From Runella limosa DSM 17973 (lineage in GTDB: Bacteria; Bacteroidota; Bacteroidia; Cytophagales; Spirosomataceae), in contig NZ_KI519432.1 in NCBI RefSeq assembly GCF_000482465.1, positions 3,116-67,115 on the forward strand: a DNA stretch of 64,000 nucleotides, in the 5' to 3' direction. Positions 42,501 to 51,921 of the stretch are shown piece by piece. The notes under the pieces are model-generated. The model was not told the DNA's origin, did no database searches, and saw nothing but the letters and a program-made list of their open reading frames with translations. The number at the start of each line of letters is the position of its first letter. The stretch's first letter is position 1. Made by a program: the position numbers and the translations under genes.

Positions 42501-45500
42501 TGTTCGGGGACAAATAGCACAGTTTTAACCTTGTCAGGCCAAACGGGCAGCATTCAAAAGTGGCAATCGTCGTTAAGTTCCGATTTCAGCAGTGCAACTG
42601 ACATTTCCAACACGACGACGGAACTGACGGCAAGTAATTTAACCCAAACAACCTACTACCGTGCCTTGGTGAAAAGCGGTGTTTGTTCGCAAACCACTTC
42701 CGCCACAGCGACGGTGACGGTTGACCCCGTGAGCGTGGGGGGCAACATTTCAGGTTCAACCACGGTTTGTTCAGGGACAAATAGCACAGTTTTAACCTTG
42801 TCAGGCCAAACGGGCAGCATTCCAAAGTGGCAATTGTCGTTAAGTTCCGATTTTAGCAGTGCAGCTGACATTTCCAACACGACAACGGAACTGACGGCAA
42901 GTAATTTAACCCAAACAACCTACTACCGTGCCTTGGTAAAGAGCGGCGTTTGTTCTCAAACCACTTCTGCCACAGCGACGGTGACGGTTGACCCCGTGAG
43001 CGTGGGGGGCAGCATTTCAGGTTCGACCACGGTTTGTTCGGGGGCCAATAGCACGGTTTTAACTTTATCGGGGCAAACGGGCAGCGTTCAAAAGTGGCAA
43101 TCGTCGTTGAGTTCCGATTTCAGCGGAGCGACCGACATTTCCAACGCGACGACGGAACTGACGGCAAGTAATTTAACCCAAACAACCTACTACCGTGCTT
43201 TGGTAAAGAGCGGCGTTTGTTCTCAAACCACTTCTGCCACAGCGACGGTGACGGTTGACCCAGTTTCGGTAGGTGGTAGTATAGCGGGGGCGGCTACGGT
43301 GTGTTCGGGGACAAATTCAACAGCTTTAACCTTGTCAAATCAAGTAGGCGCGATTCAAAAATGGCAGTCATCGTTGACATCTGATTTTGCGAGCGTGACC
43401 GATATTGCGAATACGACGACTAGCTTTACGGCGACCAATTTGACGCAAACGACGTACTATCGGGCAGTGGTTCAAAGTGGTGGGTGTGCTGTAGCCTATT
43501 CTGCGACGGCAACGGTGACGGTAAATCCGCTGCCGACGGCGACGATTTCAGGTACGACAACGGTATGCCAAAATGCCCCTGCCCCACCGATTACTTTTAG
43601 TGGGGCAAATGGAACGGGTGTTTACACTTTTGGGTATAAACTCAACGGTGGGATTTTGCAAAGCGTATCAACGTCCAGCGTATCTAATACGGCCACAGTT
43701 ACACAGTTAACCACCACGCCAGGCGTGTTTTCTTATGAGTTGGTCAGCGTGTCGGATGCCAATTGTAGCCAAACTCAAACAGGCAATGCAACAGTGAAGG
43801 TGCAAGGTAAGCCAACAGTTAGCCTTACTGTGCTCCAACAAACGTTGGTAGAGGGCAACGCTCAGACTTTGTGCGACACCGATGCCAACCCTGAGAACGG
43901 TTTACAGTTAAATGTTTCGGGGGCGTGTGTGGTAGGACCGCCCGTTTGGCGGGTGCAGATAGGCGGCGGAACTTGGTCAGCTTGGAGCAGCACCGCGCCT
44001 AGCAGCCAATCAAGCGATAACCAACCCTACCGTTACCAAGCTGCTTGTGATGGGACTTGCCCAAGTACTTATACGAGCCCAATTGAACTGACAATCAACT
44101 ATCGTTCTACGGTTCCGCAAAACGTATCACTGTTGGTGGATGGTGTGAATGTGGCCGTGGGGGAGAGCAAAGAAGTGTGCAGTTTGGCCAATATGACGAT
44201 TAGCTTTACGGCTAATTGCGCAGCGGGTGAAGTGACCCTTTATTCGGTCGATGGAAGTGCATACAGTGCAGGTGTACCCACGAGCTTGGTTGGCAATCAG
44301 TATCACAATTACCGAGTTCGCTGCCGAAAGTTAGACGGAACGCCCTCGTGTGTTGAATCTGAGTCAGGGGTTATGCGGTTGAAGTTGGTGACGATTCCTG
44401 CTGCTCCAACGGTATCACTTTCATCAACAACGAGTTGCGATGCAACGGCAAGTTTCAGTGGACAGTCGAGCTGTGGAAGTTTGCGAACGGTTTGGTACAA
44501 TGCTACCACGAATATGATTTTACCAAACTTACCGACGATAGTTCCGAGTGTAACGACGTCGTATTATGCACGTTGCCAAACGGAGAATGGCTGTGTGAGT
44601 GAGCGAAGTAATGTGGTGACCTTTACGCCAACATCCACGCAAGCCGCGCCAGAGATTACGGTGAGCCAGGAAATAGTATGTACAGGGGCAACGGTTCGTA
44701 TTTCGGCGAATTGCCCTGTGGGTAGCCAAGTATTTTGGAATACGGGCGTGACGACATCTAGTTTTGAGGTAGCGTTCAACAACGTAACGAAGCAGACGTA
44801 CTGGGCGAAGTGTATTTTTGGAGGAGGCTGCCAGAGCGCAGAAAGTGTTCGTAAAGATGTGTATTGGAATGCGTTTGTTGTAACGTTGATTAACGTAGGT
44901 CAGACGAAGTCAGCTATCAAAACCAACGATCGTTCGGCGTGGGCGAGTCAATTTGTTACGCGCGACGGTGGATCAGAGTTGGAACAAAGTACCCAGCAAA
45001 ATCCGACTTTGTATTATGTAGAAAATGTGAACAAAATGGCACCACGTTATTGGACGATTAATGTGGAAGCTTGTGGATTGGGAACGAATGGTTCTATGAC
45101 GTTTGATTTGTTGGCAACACCAGAGATGGGTGTGATACGTTCTTTCAACACACACGAAAACAACGCGCCCTACTTCATGTATGCCAACCGTGAGGGTTGG
45201 ACGGAGTTGTACGCTCAAAATCACCCTGCCTATGGTTTTTACCAAGACAATGGGGTAGGAGGTAACGTATATGACGCAGGTTTACCTAAAGGTCTCTACA
45301 AATTGGGTATTCGCTATTGGGACATGAAGGGTTGGGGCAGTATTTTTCCCTCGACGCGCAAGCCGCAAGGGAACGTATTGGCCTACCAAGAATATTGGTT
45401 CAGAATCCAGTCGAAAGATGGTGTAGGAATAGGCGCAGCCAGAACTGGTGATTTGTCAGCCTCGCGGGATTTAACCCCGCTGTCTTTTGCCAGTGTTATG

Positions 45501-45734
45501 CCAAACCCTGTGGCGAGCCTCCTTGTCCTAAAAGTACAAAATAGCCAAGGGAAAGAAGTAGCAGCTGAACTTTCAGATGCTTCGGGTCGTCGGGTATTGG
45601 GTCGGCGTTTTGTACCCGAAACCAACCAACACCAGGAGGAGTTTGAAGTCAGTGACTTGGCCAACGGGGTGTATTTCTTGCGGGTGAACGCGGGCGAGAA
45701 GCAAGTTATCTTGAAGGTGCTTAAAGTAGAGTAA
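39522..45734 (+). CDS. Giant type IX-secreted surface protein with propeller and Ig-like repeats
   Basis: 2070 aa. A signal peptide (1-26, LVFAQ) is followed by several Ig-like beta domains (~27-365). Residues ~370-650 show propeller-type repeats (NVYVATNNGVYVSNDNGTTF). After SprB-like domains come tandem 89-residue repeats from ~889 (TVCSGTNSTVLTLSGQTGSI), four near-identical copies and a diverged fifth. More Ig-like domains and a GWTELYAQNHPAYGFYQDNG region follow. The last ~80 residues (SVMPNPVASLLVLKV, then ANGVYFLRVNAGEKQV) are a type A type IX sorting domain. It is a likely adhesin or gliding-related surface filament. Confidence 0.88.
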   Translation: MKNAILPKCFFVMLPVLLLSGLVFAQPSSATLTTGTPGCPSTNVTVTFSFGGWTVSTSASLELSDANGNFPGTIIGNIAAGPATSPGSISGNLGAVTPSTSYKLRINSLSPVGNSTTSSFTISGDQVTATYPNPLGPYCVGDPISVSYLLDCNFLSGNTFTLQLSNASGSFASPITIASVNSSASGAINGSFPDVPTGNGYRMRIVSSNPNGIISNQSLPFRIGSGVLKNANMSPMKVNGSIFCQGESLNLLYEFDAADPINAGNIYTIQLSNNNFATFRTIGRLASTAKSGTIQAVIPYDISGSNYEIRIVASAGPIDGCEYGLYFIPSVRPTLIDPSNSFVCLGSPVAFSANPGFDAYQWQRVCSPAFINTTAGFNTPVSVAIAKNGSNVYVATAQGLVISRNGGTTYTEVVLPAEIVNDVFVSSSNVYASTDQGLYVSNNNGSSFPTLFGTGNGIPVAKVRASVATSNGGNDYIYAATTSGLSRRINTGGFTTVLSSVSVADIFVEGTNVYVATNNGVYVSNDNGTTFSSPFQIANGLLSNNITAIFFKDGIMYAGTDSGIGISTNGGLNWVSYNTANSELPDNLIQAISVVNNFIYVGTPKGLAVTNLGGDAFTTISVGLQTPNIYGIVAEATNSTNTSVFLATPDGVGSTAFTLTGNLDSDRTFDIASVTPADSWCRFQVKVTENTCSLTSNQVRVADIPPTISLSKVDPPTCNGQNGTITVSGLVPMTKYQLIYSGGAVGSPASGDNVTTNASGQITINGLSAATYSVNVVSLIGPPNPGCASNVTTIMLTDPIKPSVTLGTITPICAGAMSFNIPYTNPTQSPNQYSISGADISPITNGGLSNPITVNLSTAAVGSSLSFILTVRNATTGCVSSNITGSVTVDPVSVGGSISGSTAVCTGTNSTVLTLSGQTGSIQKWQSSLSSDFSGATDISNTTTELTASNLTQTTYYRALVKSGVCSQTTSATATVTVDPVSVGGNISGSTTVCSGTNSTVLTLSGQTGSIQKWQSSLSSDFSSATDISNTTTELTASNLTQTTYYRALVKSGVCSQTTSATATVTVDPVSVGGNISGSTTVCSGTNSTVLTLSGQTGSIPKWQLSLSSDFSSAADISNTTTELTASNLTQTTYYRALVKSGVCSQTTSATATVTVDPVSVGGSISGSTTVCSGANSTVLTLSGQTGSVQKWQSSLSSDFSGATDISNATTELTASNLTQTTYYRALVKSGVCSQTTSATATVTVDPVSVGGSIAGAATVCSGTNSTALTLSNQVGAIQKWQSSLTSDFASVTDIANTTTSFTATNLTQTTYYRAVVQSGGCAVAYSATATVTVNPLPTATISGTTTVCQNAPAPPITFSGANGTGVYTFGYKLNGGILQSVSTSSVSNTATVTQLTTTPGVFSYELVSVSDANCSQTQTGNATVKVQGKPTVSLTVLQQTLVEGNAQTLCDTDANPENGLQLNVSGACVVGPPVWRVQIGGGTWSAWSSTAPSSQSSDNQPYRYQAACDGTCPSTYTSPIELTINYRSTVPQNVSLLVDGVNVAVGESKEVCSLANMTISFTANCAAGEVTLYSVDGSAYSAGVPTSLVGNQYHNYRVRCRKLDGTPSCVESESGVMRLKLVTIPAAPTVSLSSTTSCDATASFSGQSSCGSLRTVWYNATTNMILPNLPTIVPSVTTSYYARCQTENGCVSERSNVVTFTPTSTQAAPEITVSQEIVCTGATVRISANCPVGSQVFWNTGVTTSSFEVAFNNVTKQTYWAKCIFGGGCQSAESVRKDVYWNAFVVTLINVGQTKSAIKTNDRSAWASQFVTRDGGSELEQSTQQNPTLYYVENVNKMAPRYWTINVEACGLGTNGSMTFDLLATPEMGVIRSFNTHENNAPYFMYANREGWTELYAQNHPAYGFYQDNGVGGNVYDAGLPKGLYKLGIRYWDMKGWGSIFPSTRKPQGNVLAYQEYWFRIQSKDGVGIGAARTGDLSASRDLTPLSFASVMPNPVASLLVLKVQNSQGKEVAAELSDASGRRVLGRRFVPETNQHQEEFEVSDLANGVYFLRVNAGEKQVILKVLKVE
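42186..43520 (+). repeat. Tandem 267-bp coding repeats
   Basis: GTTGACC-type starts occur at 42186, 42453, 42720, 42987 and 43254, an exact 267-bp period. The first four units differ by only scattered bases, while the fifth is clearly diverged. Near-identity at synonymous sites indicates recent duplication or gene conversion. Confidence 0.9.
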
Positions 45735-45763
45735 ATTTGTATCGCGGTTGGAGGGGGGGATTT

Positions 45764-47110
45764 TTACCCCCTATTCAACCGCGTCACTCCCAAATACAAT
45801 GGGTAGCTCAAAATCAAGAAAACCACTGCATAAACACTGCTGCCAGGGTCTTGGAAGCCCGCGCCAATCAGAAAGGCCACCGAAGCAATGAGTACAATCC
45901 ACGGCACGACGGGGAAGCCTGGGACTTTCCACGGGCGAGGCACGTTGGGTTCGGATTTTCGGAGGTATAACAACGATGCAAAGCCTGAGGTGTAGCCAAT
46001 CACGAAGAAAAACGTAGCGATGTCAGAGAGCTTTCCGCTGGCTTCTTTTCCGCTCAGGATAAATACGATGGCCATTGCGACCGACAATGGCATGGCAATG
46101 CTGGGCGTACCTCCTGCATTGACGCGCGTACCTTGGCGGATAAACAACCCATCGCGGCTCATGGAATACAATACGCGAGGGTTGAACATCACTTGGGCGT
46201 TGACAATCCCCAAAATCGAAATCATCAAGAAAAACGTCACTATCTTACCCGATTGTTCCCCAAAAATCATTGTAATGGCGTCGGCAGCGGCGAGCTTGGA
46301 CTGCTGCAAGACTGGCATGGGCAAAATGTATAAAATAGCCGCGTTGACCAACAAATAAATCACGACAATCAGCAACAGCCCTCCAATCATCGACTTGGGT
46401 AAGTTACGCGCAGGGTCGGCGTCTTCTTCGGCAAAATAGGCCGCCGTGTGCCAGCCGTCGAAAGTGTAAAATATAGCCTGTAAAGCAAAAATCAACGAGC
46501 CAATCAACGAGCCTTTGGCGACGGCGTTGGTGGTAGTTTCGACGACTTGGGTGGTTGAAACATCGTTGCCATACACAAAACAAATCACCACAAAGCCAAA
46601 TAACCCAACGGCTTTGGCAACACTCATGATTTCCTGTGCGCGGCTGGCGGTGCGTAGTCCCACCCAGTGTAAAAGACCCAAGCCAATGAGAATGGCGGTG
46701 GCCATGTAGCTTTCATAACCCGCCGTAGAGGGGAGAAGTAAAGCGATGTATTCGCTCATGGTAAATGCCCCAAAGGCTGTAGCCGCCGAGGTGCCTAACC
46801 AACTGTTGAAACCTACCACAAATCCAGCATATCCTCCAAAAGCCCGCCGCGCATATACGTACCAAGCCCCTGCTTTTGGAAAAGTTACTCCTAACTCAAT
46901 GGTACATAAAACCCCAAAAAGTGCATAGACGCTCACCAATATCCACACCCCCATGATGAGCCAAGGGTCGCCAAGGGCTTGGGCAATGGGGCCTGGTTTT
47001 CGCAAAATTCCCGTTCCGATGGTTCCGCCAATGGTTACGGCAATGCCGAAGCCTACGCCAAGAATTTTAAGCAGCTGATTGTCTTTAGGTTGGGTGTCTG
47101 TTGATTGCAT
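45764..47110 (-). CDS. APC family amino acid permease
   Basis: 448 aa with about 12 membrane helices. The first helix carries the broken, Gly-rich substrate/ion site GGTIGTGILRKPGPIAQ typical of the APC superfamily. Helix 3 has FGGYAGFVVGFNSWLGTSA, and the CoA-like YFAEEDADPARNLPKS loop precedes helix 7. It likely imports an amino acid by proton or sodium coupling. It converges on the giant surface protein with a 29-bp gap. Confidence 0.88.
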   Translation of the reverse strand: MQSTDTQPKDNQLLKILGVGFGIAVTIGGTIGTGILRKPGPIAQALGDPWLIMGVWILVSVYALFGVLCTIELGVTFPKAGAWYVYARRAFGGYAGFVVGFNSWLGTSAATAFGAFTMSEYIALLLPSTAGYESYMATAILIGLGLLHWVGLRTASRAQEIMSVAKAVGLFGFVVICFVYGNDVSTTQVVETTTNAVAKGSLIGSLIFALQAIFYTFDGWHTAAYFAEEDADPARNLPKSMIGGLLLIVVIYLLVNAAILYILPMPVLQQSKLAAADAITMIFGEQSGKIVTFFLMISILGIVNAQVMFNPRVLYSMSRDGLFIRQGTRVNAGGTPSIAMPLSVAMAIVFILSGKEASGKLSDIATFFFVIGYTSGFASLLYLRKSEPNVPRPWKVPGFPVVPWIVLIASVAFLIGAGFQDPGSSVYAVVFLILSYPLYLGVTRLNRG

Positions 47111-47265
47111 TTCAATTAGGTTTAGGAACCCCCTTTTATTATTGTAGATACAACAACGAAAAGGGAAGTGGGCAGCCGTTGCTAAATTGGCAAAAAAAGG
47201 TCAATAAGCCTAATTTTTGGCGTCTTTTGGCATTTTTGAGGCACTGCTTCTGAGCAAATAATCAT

Positions 47266-47273
47266 TATCTTTG
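47266..47273 (+). promoter_or_regulatory. Candidate -7 box (TATCTTTG)
   Basis: It matches TAnnTTTG 33 bases before the ATG at 47307 and also indicates that the earlier possible start at 47271 is not used. Confidence 0.45.
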
Positions 47274-47306
47274 ATACTATGTCTATTCCTAAACCCTTTT
47301 GTCATT

Positions 47307-47852
47307 ATGGAAACTCTTCACCAGTTTTTAAACAGAATTGCCAATCTTAAAACCTTTTTTGTGCTTTTGGCGGCGTATGTTGTATTCCCTGGGTATATTT
47401 TAAAAAATGCCGAAGCCAACATCAATCAGTTTGCGGGCAAACCCATTGGGCCTATTGATCTTACTTTTGGTTTAAATCCTTCCAAAACCTTAGAAATGGT
47501 GACGGCGTATGGAGAGCAGGGGCGCGCATATTACGCACAAGGGGAAATGACGATGGACGTTATTTATCCCATTGTTTATACATTTTTATTCGCAGTTATT
47601 CTCACGCTGTTGTTCCGAAATAAGCCATATACTCCTTTTCGGTATGTCAATTTGCTTCCTTTTGTGACAATGCTGTTCGATTTTATAGAAAATGTGTTTA
47701 TTGTAATGTTGTTATACCGTTATCCTGAGCAGTCGATGATTGTGGCGGTATTGTGCGAAATAGCCAAATTATTGAAGTGGTTATCGTTGGTTCCAGTAGT
47801 ATTTGCCATTCTGTACGGCCTTTTCAAAAAAATACGTATTCCTAATTCTTAA
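47307..47852 (+). CDS. Four-helix membrane protein, function unknown
   Basis: 181 aa from METLHQFLN. Hydrophobic segments lie at residues ~15-34, ~89-108, ~117-140 and ~148-172. A periplasmic loop (~35-85) contains a conserved-looking FGLNPSKTLEMVTAYGEQGRAY. No family is recognised. It is followed four bases later by a DinB-like gene, so the pair is probably an operon. Confidence 0.65.
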   Translation: METLHQFLNRIANLKTFFVLLAAYVVFPGYILKNAEANINQFAGKPIGPIDLTFGLNPSKTLEMVTAYGEQGRAYYAQGEMTMDVIYPIVYTFLFAVILTLLFRNKPYTPFRYVNLLPFVTMLFDFIENVFIVMLLYRYPEQSMIVAVLCEIAKLLKWLSLVPVVFAILYGLFKKIRIPNS

Positions 47853-47856
47853 CAAT

Positions 47857-48399
47857 ATGACAAGTCAACAAACACCCTCGGAAATTTATTCGTCATTAGA
47901 AATTACCATCAACCGTTATATCGATTCGCTTGAGCAATACACCAACGAACAATTTTTACACAAACCCGCCGAAGACGTATGGTCGCTTGGGCAGATGTAT
48001 GAACACGTGTTGATGACGGCTAATTTTTCTTTCTTGGCCAATACTGTTCGGTGTTTGGAACAACGCAAAGGACAACTTGGGGGTGAACATAATGCTTACG
48101 GCGATAATGTTTTCAAACACAATGGTTTTCCGCCCATCAAAGTGAAAGTGCCTGAGGGCCTTGGAAAAATAGAACTTATCCCAAAAACCCAAGACGAATA
48201 CCGCGAGCAATTAAAGAAAGTCTTGAGCGATGCAAAAGTGCTGATTGAACCCGTCGCCAACGATGGGGGGGAATACAAGTGCTACCACCCTGTTTTTGCG
48301 TGGCTCAATGCCCACGAATGGTTTCATAACCTAGAGATGCACAGCCGCCACCACCTTCGGCAGCAAAAGGAATTGGAAGGGATAGTTTTACAATCCTAA
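47857..48399 (+). CDS. DinB-like four-helix protein
   Basis: 180 aa from MTSQQTPSEIY; the longer frame overlaps the previous gene and is not needed. WSLGQMYEHVLMTANFSFL carries the first His, and HEWFHNLEMHSRHHLRQ the later pair, giving a metal site as in DinB/YfiT proteins. Substrate is unknown. Its stop overlaps the convergent lpxB stop by four bases. Confidence 0.75.
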   Translation: MTSQQTPSEIYSSLEITINRYIDSLEQYTNEQFLHKPAEDVWSLGQMYEHVLMTANFSFLANTVRCLEQRKGQLGGEHNAYGDNVFKHNGFPPIKVKVPEGLGKIELIPKTQDEYREQLKKVLSDAKVLIEPVANDGGEYKCYHPVFAWLNAHEWFHNLEMHSRHHLRQQKELEGIVLQS

Positions 48400-49514
48400 A
48401 TGGATTTTTTTCTAAGGTATTCTACCATGAGCTGACCTGCCCGTTCTGAAGCCCCCTTTTCTCCCAAAATGGCTTTCACTTGTCGATAGTCGTTGATTTG
48501 TTGCGTTCGTTTGAGGCCGTTGGGTAAAATTGCTTCCAGTTCGCTCGTAAGGTTTTTTGGGGTCAATTCATTTTGAATTAGCTCTTTAACGGCTTCTTTT
48601 TGCGCAATGAGATTGACCAACGAAATGTACGGAACCCGTATCAATCGCTTTGCAATGGCGTAGCTGACGCTCCCTGTTTTGTAGCAAACTACCTGCGGTA
48701 CTTCAAACAGCGCTGTTTCGAGCGTGGCAGTACCTGAGGTGACAAGCGCGGCCGTAGCAACCGAGAGTAAGTCGTAAGCAGCATCCGTGACAAGCCGTAC
48801 TCCTTGCGCTACAAAGGGTGCATAAAGCGTTTGGGGAAGGTTACCAACGGCCGCAATCACAAATTGTGCATGGGGAAAGTGCGGCTTGGTTTGTACCATC
48901 AGCGTAAGCATTTGTTCTACTTCTTGCTTGCGACTTCCTGGGAGCAGCGCCACAATGGGTTGGGTCGGGTCAAGCTGATGTTCAGCCAAAAAGGTTGGAT
49001 TGGGCGTAAAATCGGCGATGGCATCAAAAAGAGGATTTCCTACGTAGTCCACGTCGTAGTTGTATCGGCGGAAAAACTCTTTTTCAAACGGAAAAATTAC
49101 AAACAGACGATCTACGTCGCGTTTGAGTTTGAGGGCACGTTTTTGATTCCAAGCCCACACTTTGGGCGAAATGTAGTAAAACGTCTGAATGTCGTTTTCT
49201 TTAGCAAAACGAGCGATTCGCATATTGAAGCCTGCATAATCAATCAAAATCACGACATCGGGTCGATAAGCGAGAATATCGGCTTTGCATTTTTTCAGAA
49301 AACCCGAAATCGTACCCAGGTTTTTGGCCACCTCCCAAAAACCCATAAACGCCATGTCGGCATAATGCGTCACCAACTCAGCTCCTGCTTCTTGCATCAT
49401 TTCCCCACCCCAAGCCCGACATTCGGCTTCCGAATCGTGGCGGCGGATGGCTTTAATGAGGTTACTACCGTGCAAATCGCCCGAGCGCTCTCCTGCTATC
49501 AGATAATATTTCAT
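48396..49514 (-). CDS. lpxB: Lipid-A-disaccharide synthase
   Basis: 372 aa. The N-terminal AGERSGDLHGSNLIKAI is the family signature. DYAGFNMRIARFAKEN, YYISPKVWAWNQKR, YVGNPLFDAI and LLPGSRKQEV follow in the expected GT19 order. The peripheral membrane enzyme joins UDP-diacylglucosamine and lipid X to make lipid A disaccharide. It ends a minus-strand run with a membrane protein gene (6-bp gap) and a QueD-like gene. Confidence 0.95.
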   Translation of the reverse strand: MKYYLIAGERSGDLHGSNLIKAIRRHDSEAECRAWGGEMMQEAGAELVTHYADMAFMGFWEVAKNLGTISGFLKKCKADILAYRPDVVILIDYAGFNMRIARFAKENDIQTFYYISPKVWAWNQKRALKLKRDVDRLFVIFPFEKEFFRRYNYDVDYVGNPLFDAIADFTPNPTFLAEHQLDPTQPIVALLPGSRKQEVEQMLTLMVQTKPHFPHAQFVIAAVGNLPQTLYAPFVAQGVRLVTDAAYDLLSVATAALVTSGTATLETALFEVPQVVCYKTGSVSYAIAKRLIRVPYISLVNLIAQKEAVKELIQNELTPKNLTSELEAILPNGLKRTQQINDYRQVKAILGEKGASERAGQLMVEYLRKKSI

Positions 49515-49520
49515 GGGCTG

Positions 49521-51251
49521 CTAGTTGACCAATTTGGTGGAAAGCGAATCAATCTGAATAGATTGTTGTAAATAACGCAAATCGTAGCCTGTTCCTTTCG
49601 GACTTAGCAGGCCGATGCGATAAGTGTCAGGGGTAAAGTTTTCGTTGTAAACCGTTAGCTCAAAACCAGGTTTATAGACCCGTGCCGAAGTGAAAAAAGT
49701 GCGTTTCCCACCTTGAATGGGTAAAGTAGGCAACAAGTAAGTTTTATTTTTTGCTGATTTTAGCACCAAAAACACGCCAACACCTTCGCCAAATTCAGGT
49801 TGAAGCACGTCTGCATTAATCAATGAAAACTGTGCAACTGTTTGAGGATGCCCAAAAAAATCAATGTTTTTTTGAGTGGTTGTAAGCGTAAGTTTCAATG
49901 CGTCGCGCTGAGTAGTATCGGCGGGTAAACTGAGTAATTGTTCGGTAGCGGTACCGAGTGGGAAATTTTCAAAACGGTATATGCCTTTTTGGTAGGCGGG
50001 AAGCGTGAAAAAATCGGCCAATTCGCTCCGAAAATGGGTGATAAGTTTGCGGTGCTGCCGCCAGTTGTAGTGGTCTGCAATGAGGCTTCGACGGCGTTCG
50101 TCCATATCTCTTTGGTATTGATACAAACTCATGGTCATAAAAATACCTCCAAAAACAACTGCTATCCGAAATACCCATGCAGGAGAAATGGACTTCCAAC
50201 TCAGCAATGCTAGGTACGTAAGTGTCAATAAATGAAGCGGATACAAACTATACCGACTCGTGAAAACCGAATAAACGTCGCGTCCCCCTCTTGATACTGC
50301 AATGATGCCAATCGTTAGAATCGAGAACACAAAAACCCCAACCCAAAGATAGGGGCGGCCTGAGCGGGGGCGCTGTGGTGCCATAAATAGTTGATAGCCA
50401 AGCCACAACGTGATGCCTAGCAAACTCAACATGCCTACCAAAAACGAACTCCACAACAACCACTGAGGGTTACTGCCTTTGAAAGCCGCCATCCAGCCAC
50501 CCGACAACGCCGCAAAACTTACCAGTAGATTCCCGACAAATTCGCCTGAGAAGGCCACTTTAGTCGCTTGTCCTACTTGGTAGTTGAGAAAATAAGCCAA
50601 TAAGGATGCAATCATCCCGATGGTCCAGAGAGCACTTTTTTTCCAGTCTTGGGTCAAAAGCAAAATCGCTAACCCCGCAGGAAAAACCAAAAAACCATTC
50701 CCATTGGTAAAAGTTGCGGCAAACCCAACGACCAAAGCGGCTCCAAAAGCCCAAGGGTTCGTGGAATAAGAAAGTAGTGCTAAGGTGCCGAATACCAGTA
50801 AGTTGAGGGTGGTATGCTGCATCCCATTAATCCCCCAAAGCGTGACATCAAACACAAAGGGGGTGAGGTACCACAACAACACTGGTAAAAAAAACCAAGC
50901 ATTGAGCCCACGTTTGAGAAAACTCAAGAACCAAAATCCCAAAATCCCCAACAAACTCAGATTGACGACCCCAATCAGCGTTCGATAATTTACGAATCCT
51001 TCTACGGCATAGTCTGTCAGCGCAATGGAGCGCGGAATAAGAATACGGTGGTCGTTTTCAGGTTCTAAAAGCAGTTTGATTTTCTGCCACCAACTGAATT
51101 CTTGCGTCAAAAGCGTATATTTTACTCGAACCAAATCATAGTCGTCGGTAATAGGAATATTGACCGCATACAAATTGATATACCACAGGTAGCTTCCGAT
51201 GATTAGAAATACAAGTAGCCAGAAAAAAAGCCCGATACGTTGTTGATTCAC
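49521..51251 (-). CDS. Polytopic membrane protein, GT-C glycosyltransferase-like (DUF6056-like)
   Basis: 576 aa with about 10-11 membrane helices in the first ~400 residues, then a ~170-residue soluble C-terminal domain. The first periplasmic loop has NIPITDDYDLV, an acidic pair after helix 1 as in GT-C transferases. ENDHRILIPRSIALTDY follows helix 2's region. Family assignment is tentative. Proximity to lpxB (6-bp gap) suggests a role in modifying lipid A or another envelope glycan. Confidence 0.6.
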   Translation of the reverse strand: MNQQRIGLFFWLLVFLIIGSYLWYINLYAVNIPITDDYDLVRVKYTLLTQEFSWWQKIKLLLEPENDHRILIPRSIALTDYAVEGFVNYRTLIGVVNLSLLGILGFWFLSFLKRGLNAWFFLPVLLWYLTPFVFDVTLWGINGMQHTTLNLLVFGTLALLSYSTNPWAFGAALVVGFAATFTNGNGFLVFPAGLAILLLTQDWKKSALWTIGMIASLLAYFLNYQVGQATKVAFSGEFVGNLLVSFAALSGGWMAAFKGSNPQWLLWSSFLVGMLSLLGITLWLGYQLFMAPQRPRSGRPYLWVGVFVFSILTIGIIAVSRGGRDVYSVFTSRYSLYPLHLLTLTYLALLSWKSISPAWVFRIAVVFGGIFMTMSLYQYQRDMDERRRSLIADHYNWRQHRKLITHFRSELADFFTLPAYQKGIYRFENFPLGTATEQLLSLPADTTQRDALKLTLTTTQKNIDFFGHPQTVAQFSLINADVLQPEFGEGVGVFLVLKSAKNKTYLLPTLPIQGGKRTFFTSARVYKPGFELTVYNENFTPDTYRIGLLSPKGTGYDLRYLQQSIQIDSLSTKLVN

Positions 51252-51295
51252 AATGATTTTTGGGGATTGGAACGCGAATATCGTTTAAAGCGAGC

Positions 51296-51718
51296 TTATT
51301 CGCCGTAATACTCTACGTAGTTTTTGGGGGTTTCAATGAGCTTGATGTAGTGCAATTTGGCGTGAGGAGCCACTTCGTTTAGTCCTTTTGCTAGGATAGC
51401 CCAGATTTCAAGGACAAAATTTTCACAGCTAGGAATAATACCTTGCATAAAATCAACGTCAAGATTCAGATTTCGGTGATCGACTTTGTCAACCACACTG
51501 TCTTTCATCAGCCTGCCGAGGAGTTTCATGTCCACCACAAAGCCAGTTTCTGGATTGATAGGGCCTTTTACTGTGACAATCAGCTCAAAGTTGTGACCGT
51601 GAAAATTTGGATTGGCACAGATGCCAAATACTTCGGTGTTTTTTTCATCCGACCAGCTAGGGTTATATACCCGGTGGGCGGCATTAAAATGTTCTTTTCT
51701 TGTTACGTAAACTATCAT
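51296..51718 (-). CDS. 6-carboxy/pyruvoyl-tetrahydropterin synthase homologue (QueD-like)
   Basis: 140 aa. Zinc histidines are in EHFNAAHRVY and NFHGHNFEL, and the catalytic Cys in FGICANPNFHGHNF. DHRNLNLD and the C-terminal LIETPKNYVEYY supply the pterin-binding Glu. It belongs to the PTPS/QueD superfamily (queuosine or biopterin path). No other queuosine genes are near, so the exact reaction is open. Confidence 0.88.
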   Translation of the reverse strand: MIVYVTRKEHFNAAHRVYNPSWSDEKNTEVFGICANPNFHGHNFELIVTVKGPINPETGFVVDMKLLGRLMKDSVVDKVDHRNLNLDVDFMQGIIPSCENFVLEIWAILAKGLNEVAPHAKLHYIKLIETPKNYVEYYGE

Positions 51719-51850
51719 TCTAATCGACAGTCAATAGTCCACAGCGCCGAGAGTGCCGTATTAAAAATAAGAGAAACGGAGTCACTTCGCTGTCTAATAA
51801 GTTTCGACAAAATTACGACCAAAAAACGGTATCCAAAAACATCGTAGATT

Positions 51851-51900
51851 TCATTGAAAATTCTTTAAAAAGTTAAATTTATTCATGGAATTTTCAATGA
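51851..51900. promoter_or_regulatory. 13-bp perfect inverted repeat between divergent genes
   Basis: TCATTGAAAATTC (51851-51863) and GAATTTTCAATGA (51888-51900) are exact complements with a 24-base spacer. It lies between the QueD-like and hldD genes, 22 bases before a -7 box. It could be an operator or a cruciform. Confidence 0.45.
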
Positions 51901-51921
51901 TTTTTTGTGTGAAATAATACC

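Noticed and set aside
42186..43520. 267-bp tandem repeats considered as a mobile or satellite array
   Set aside because: They are in frame within a surface-protein gene and encode a complete 89-residue Ig-like unit.
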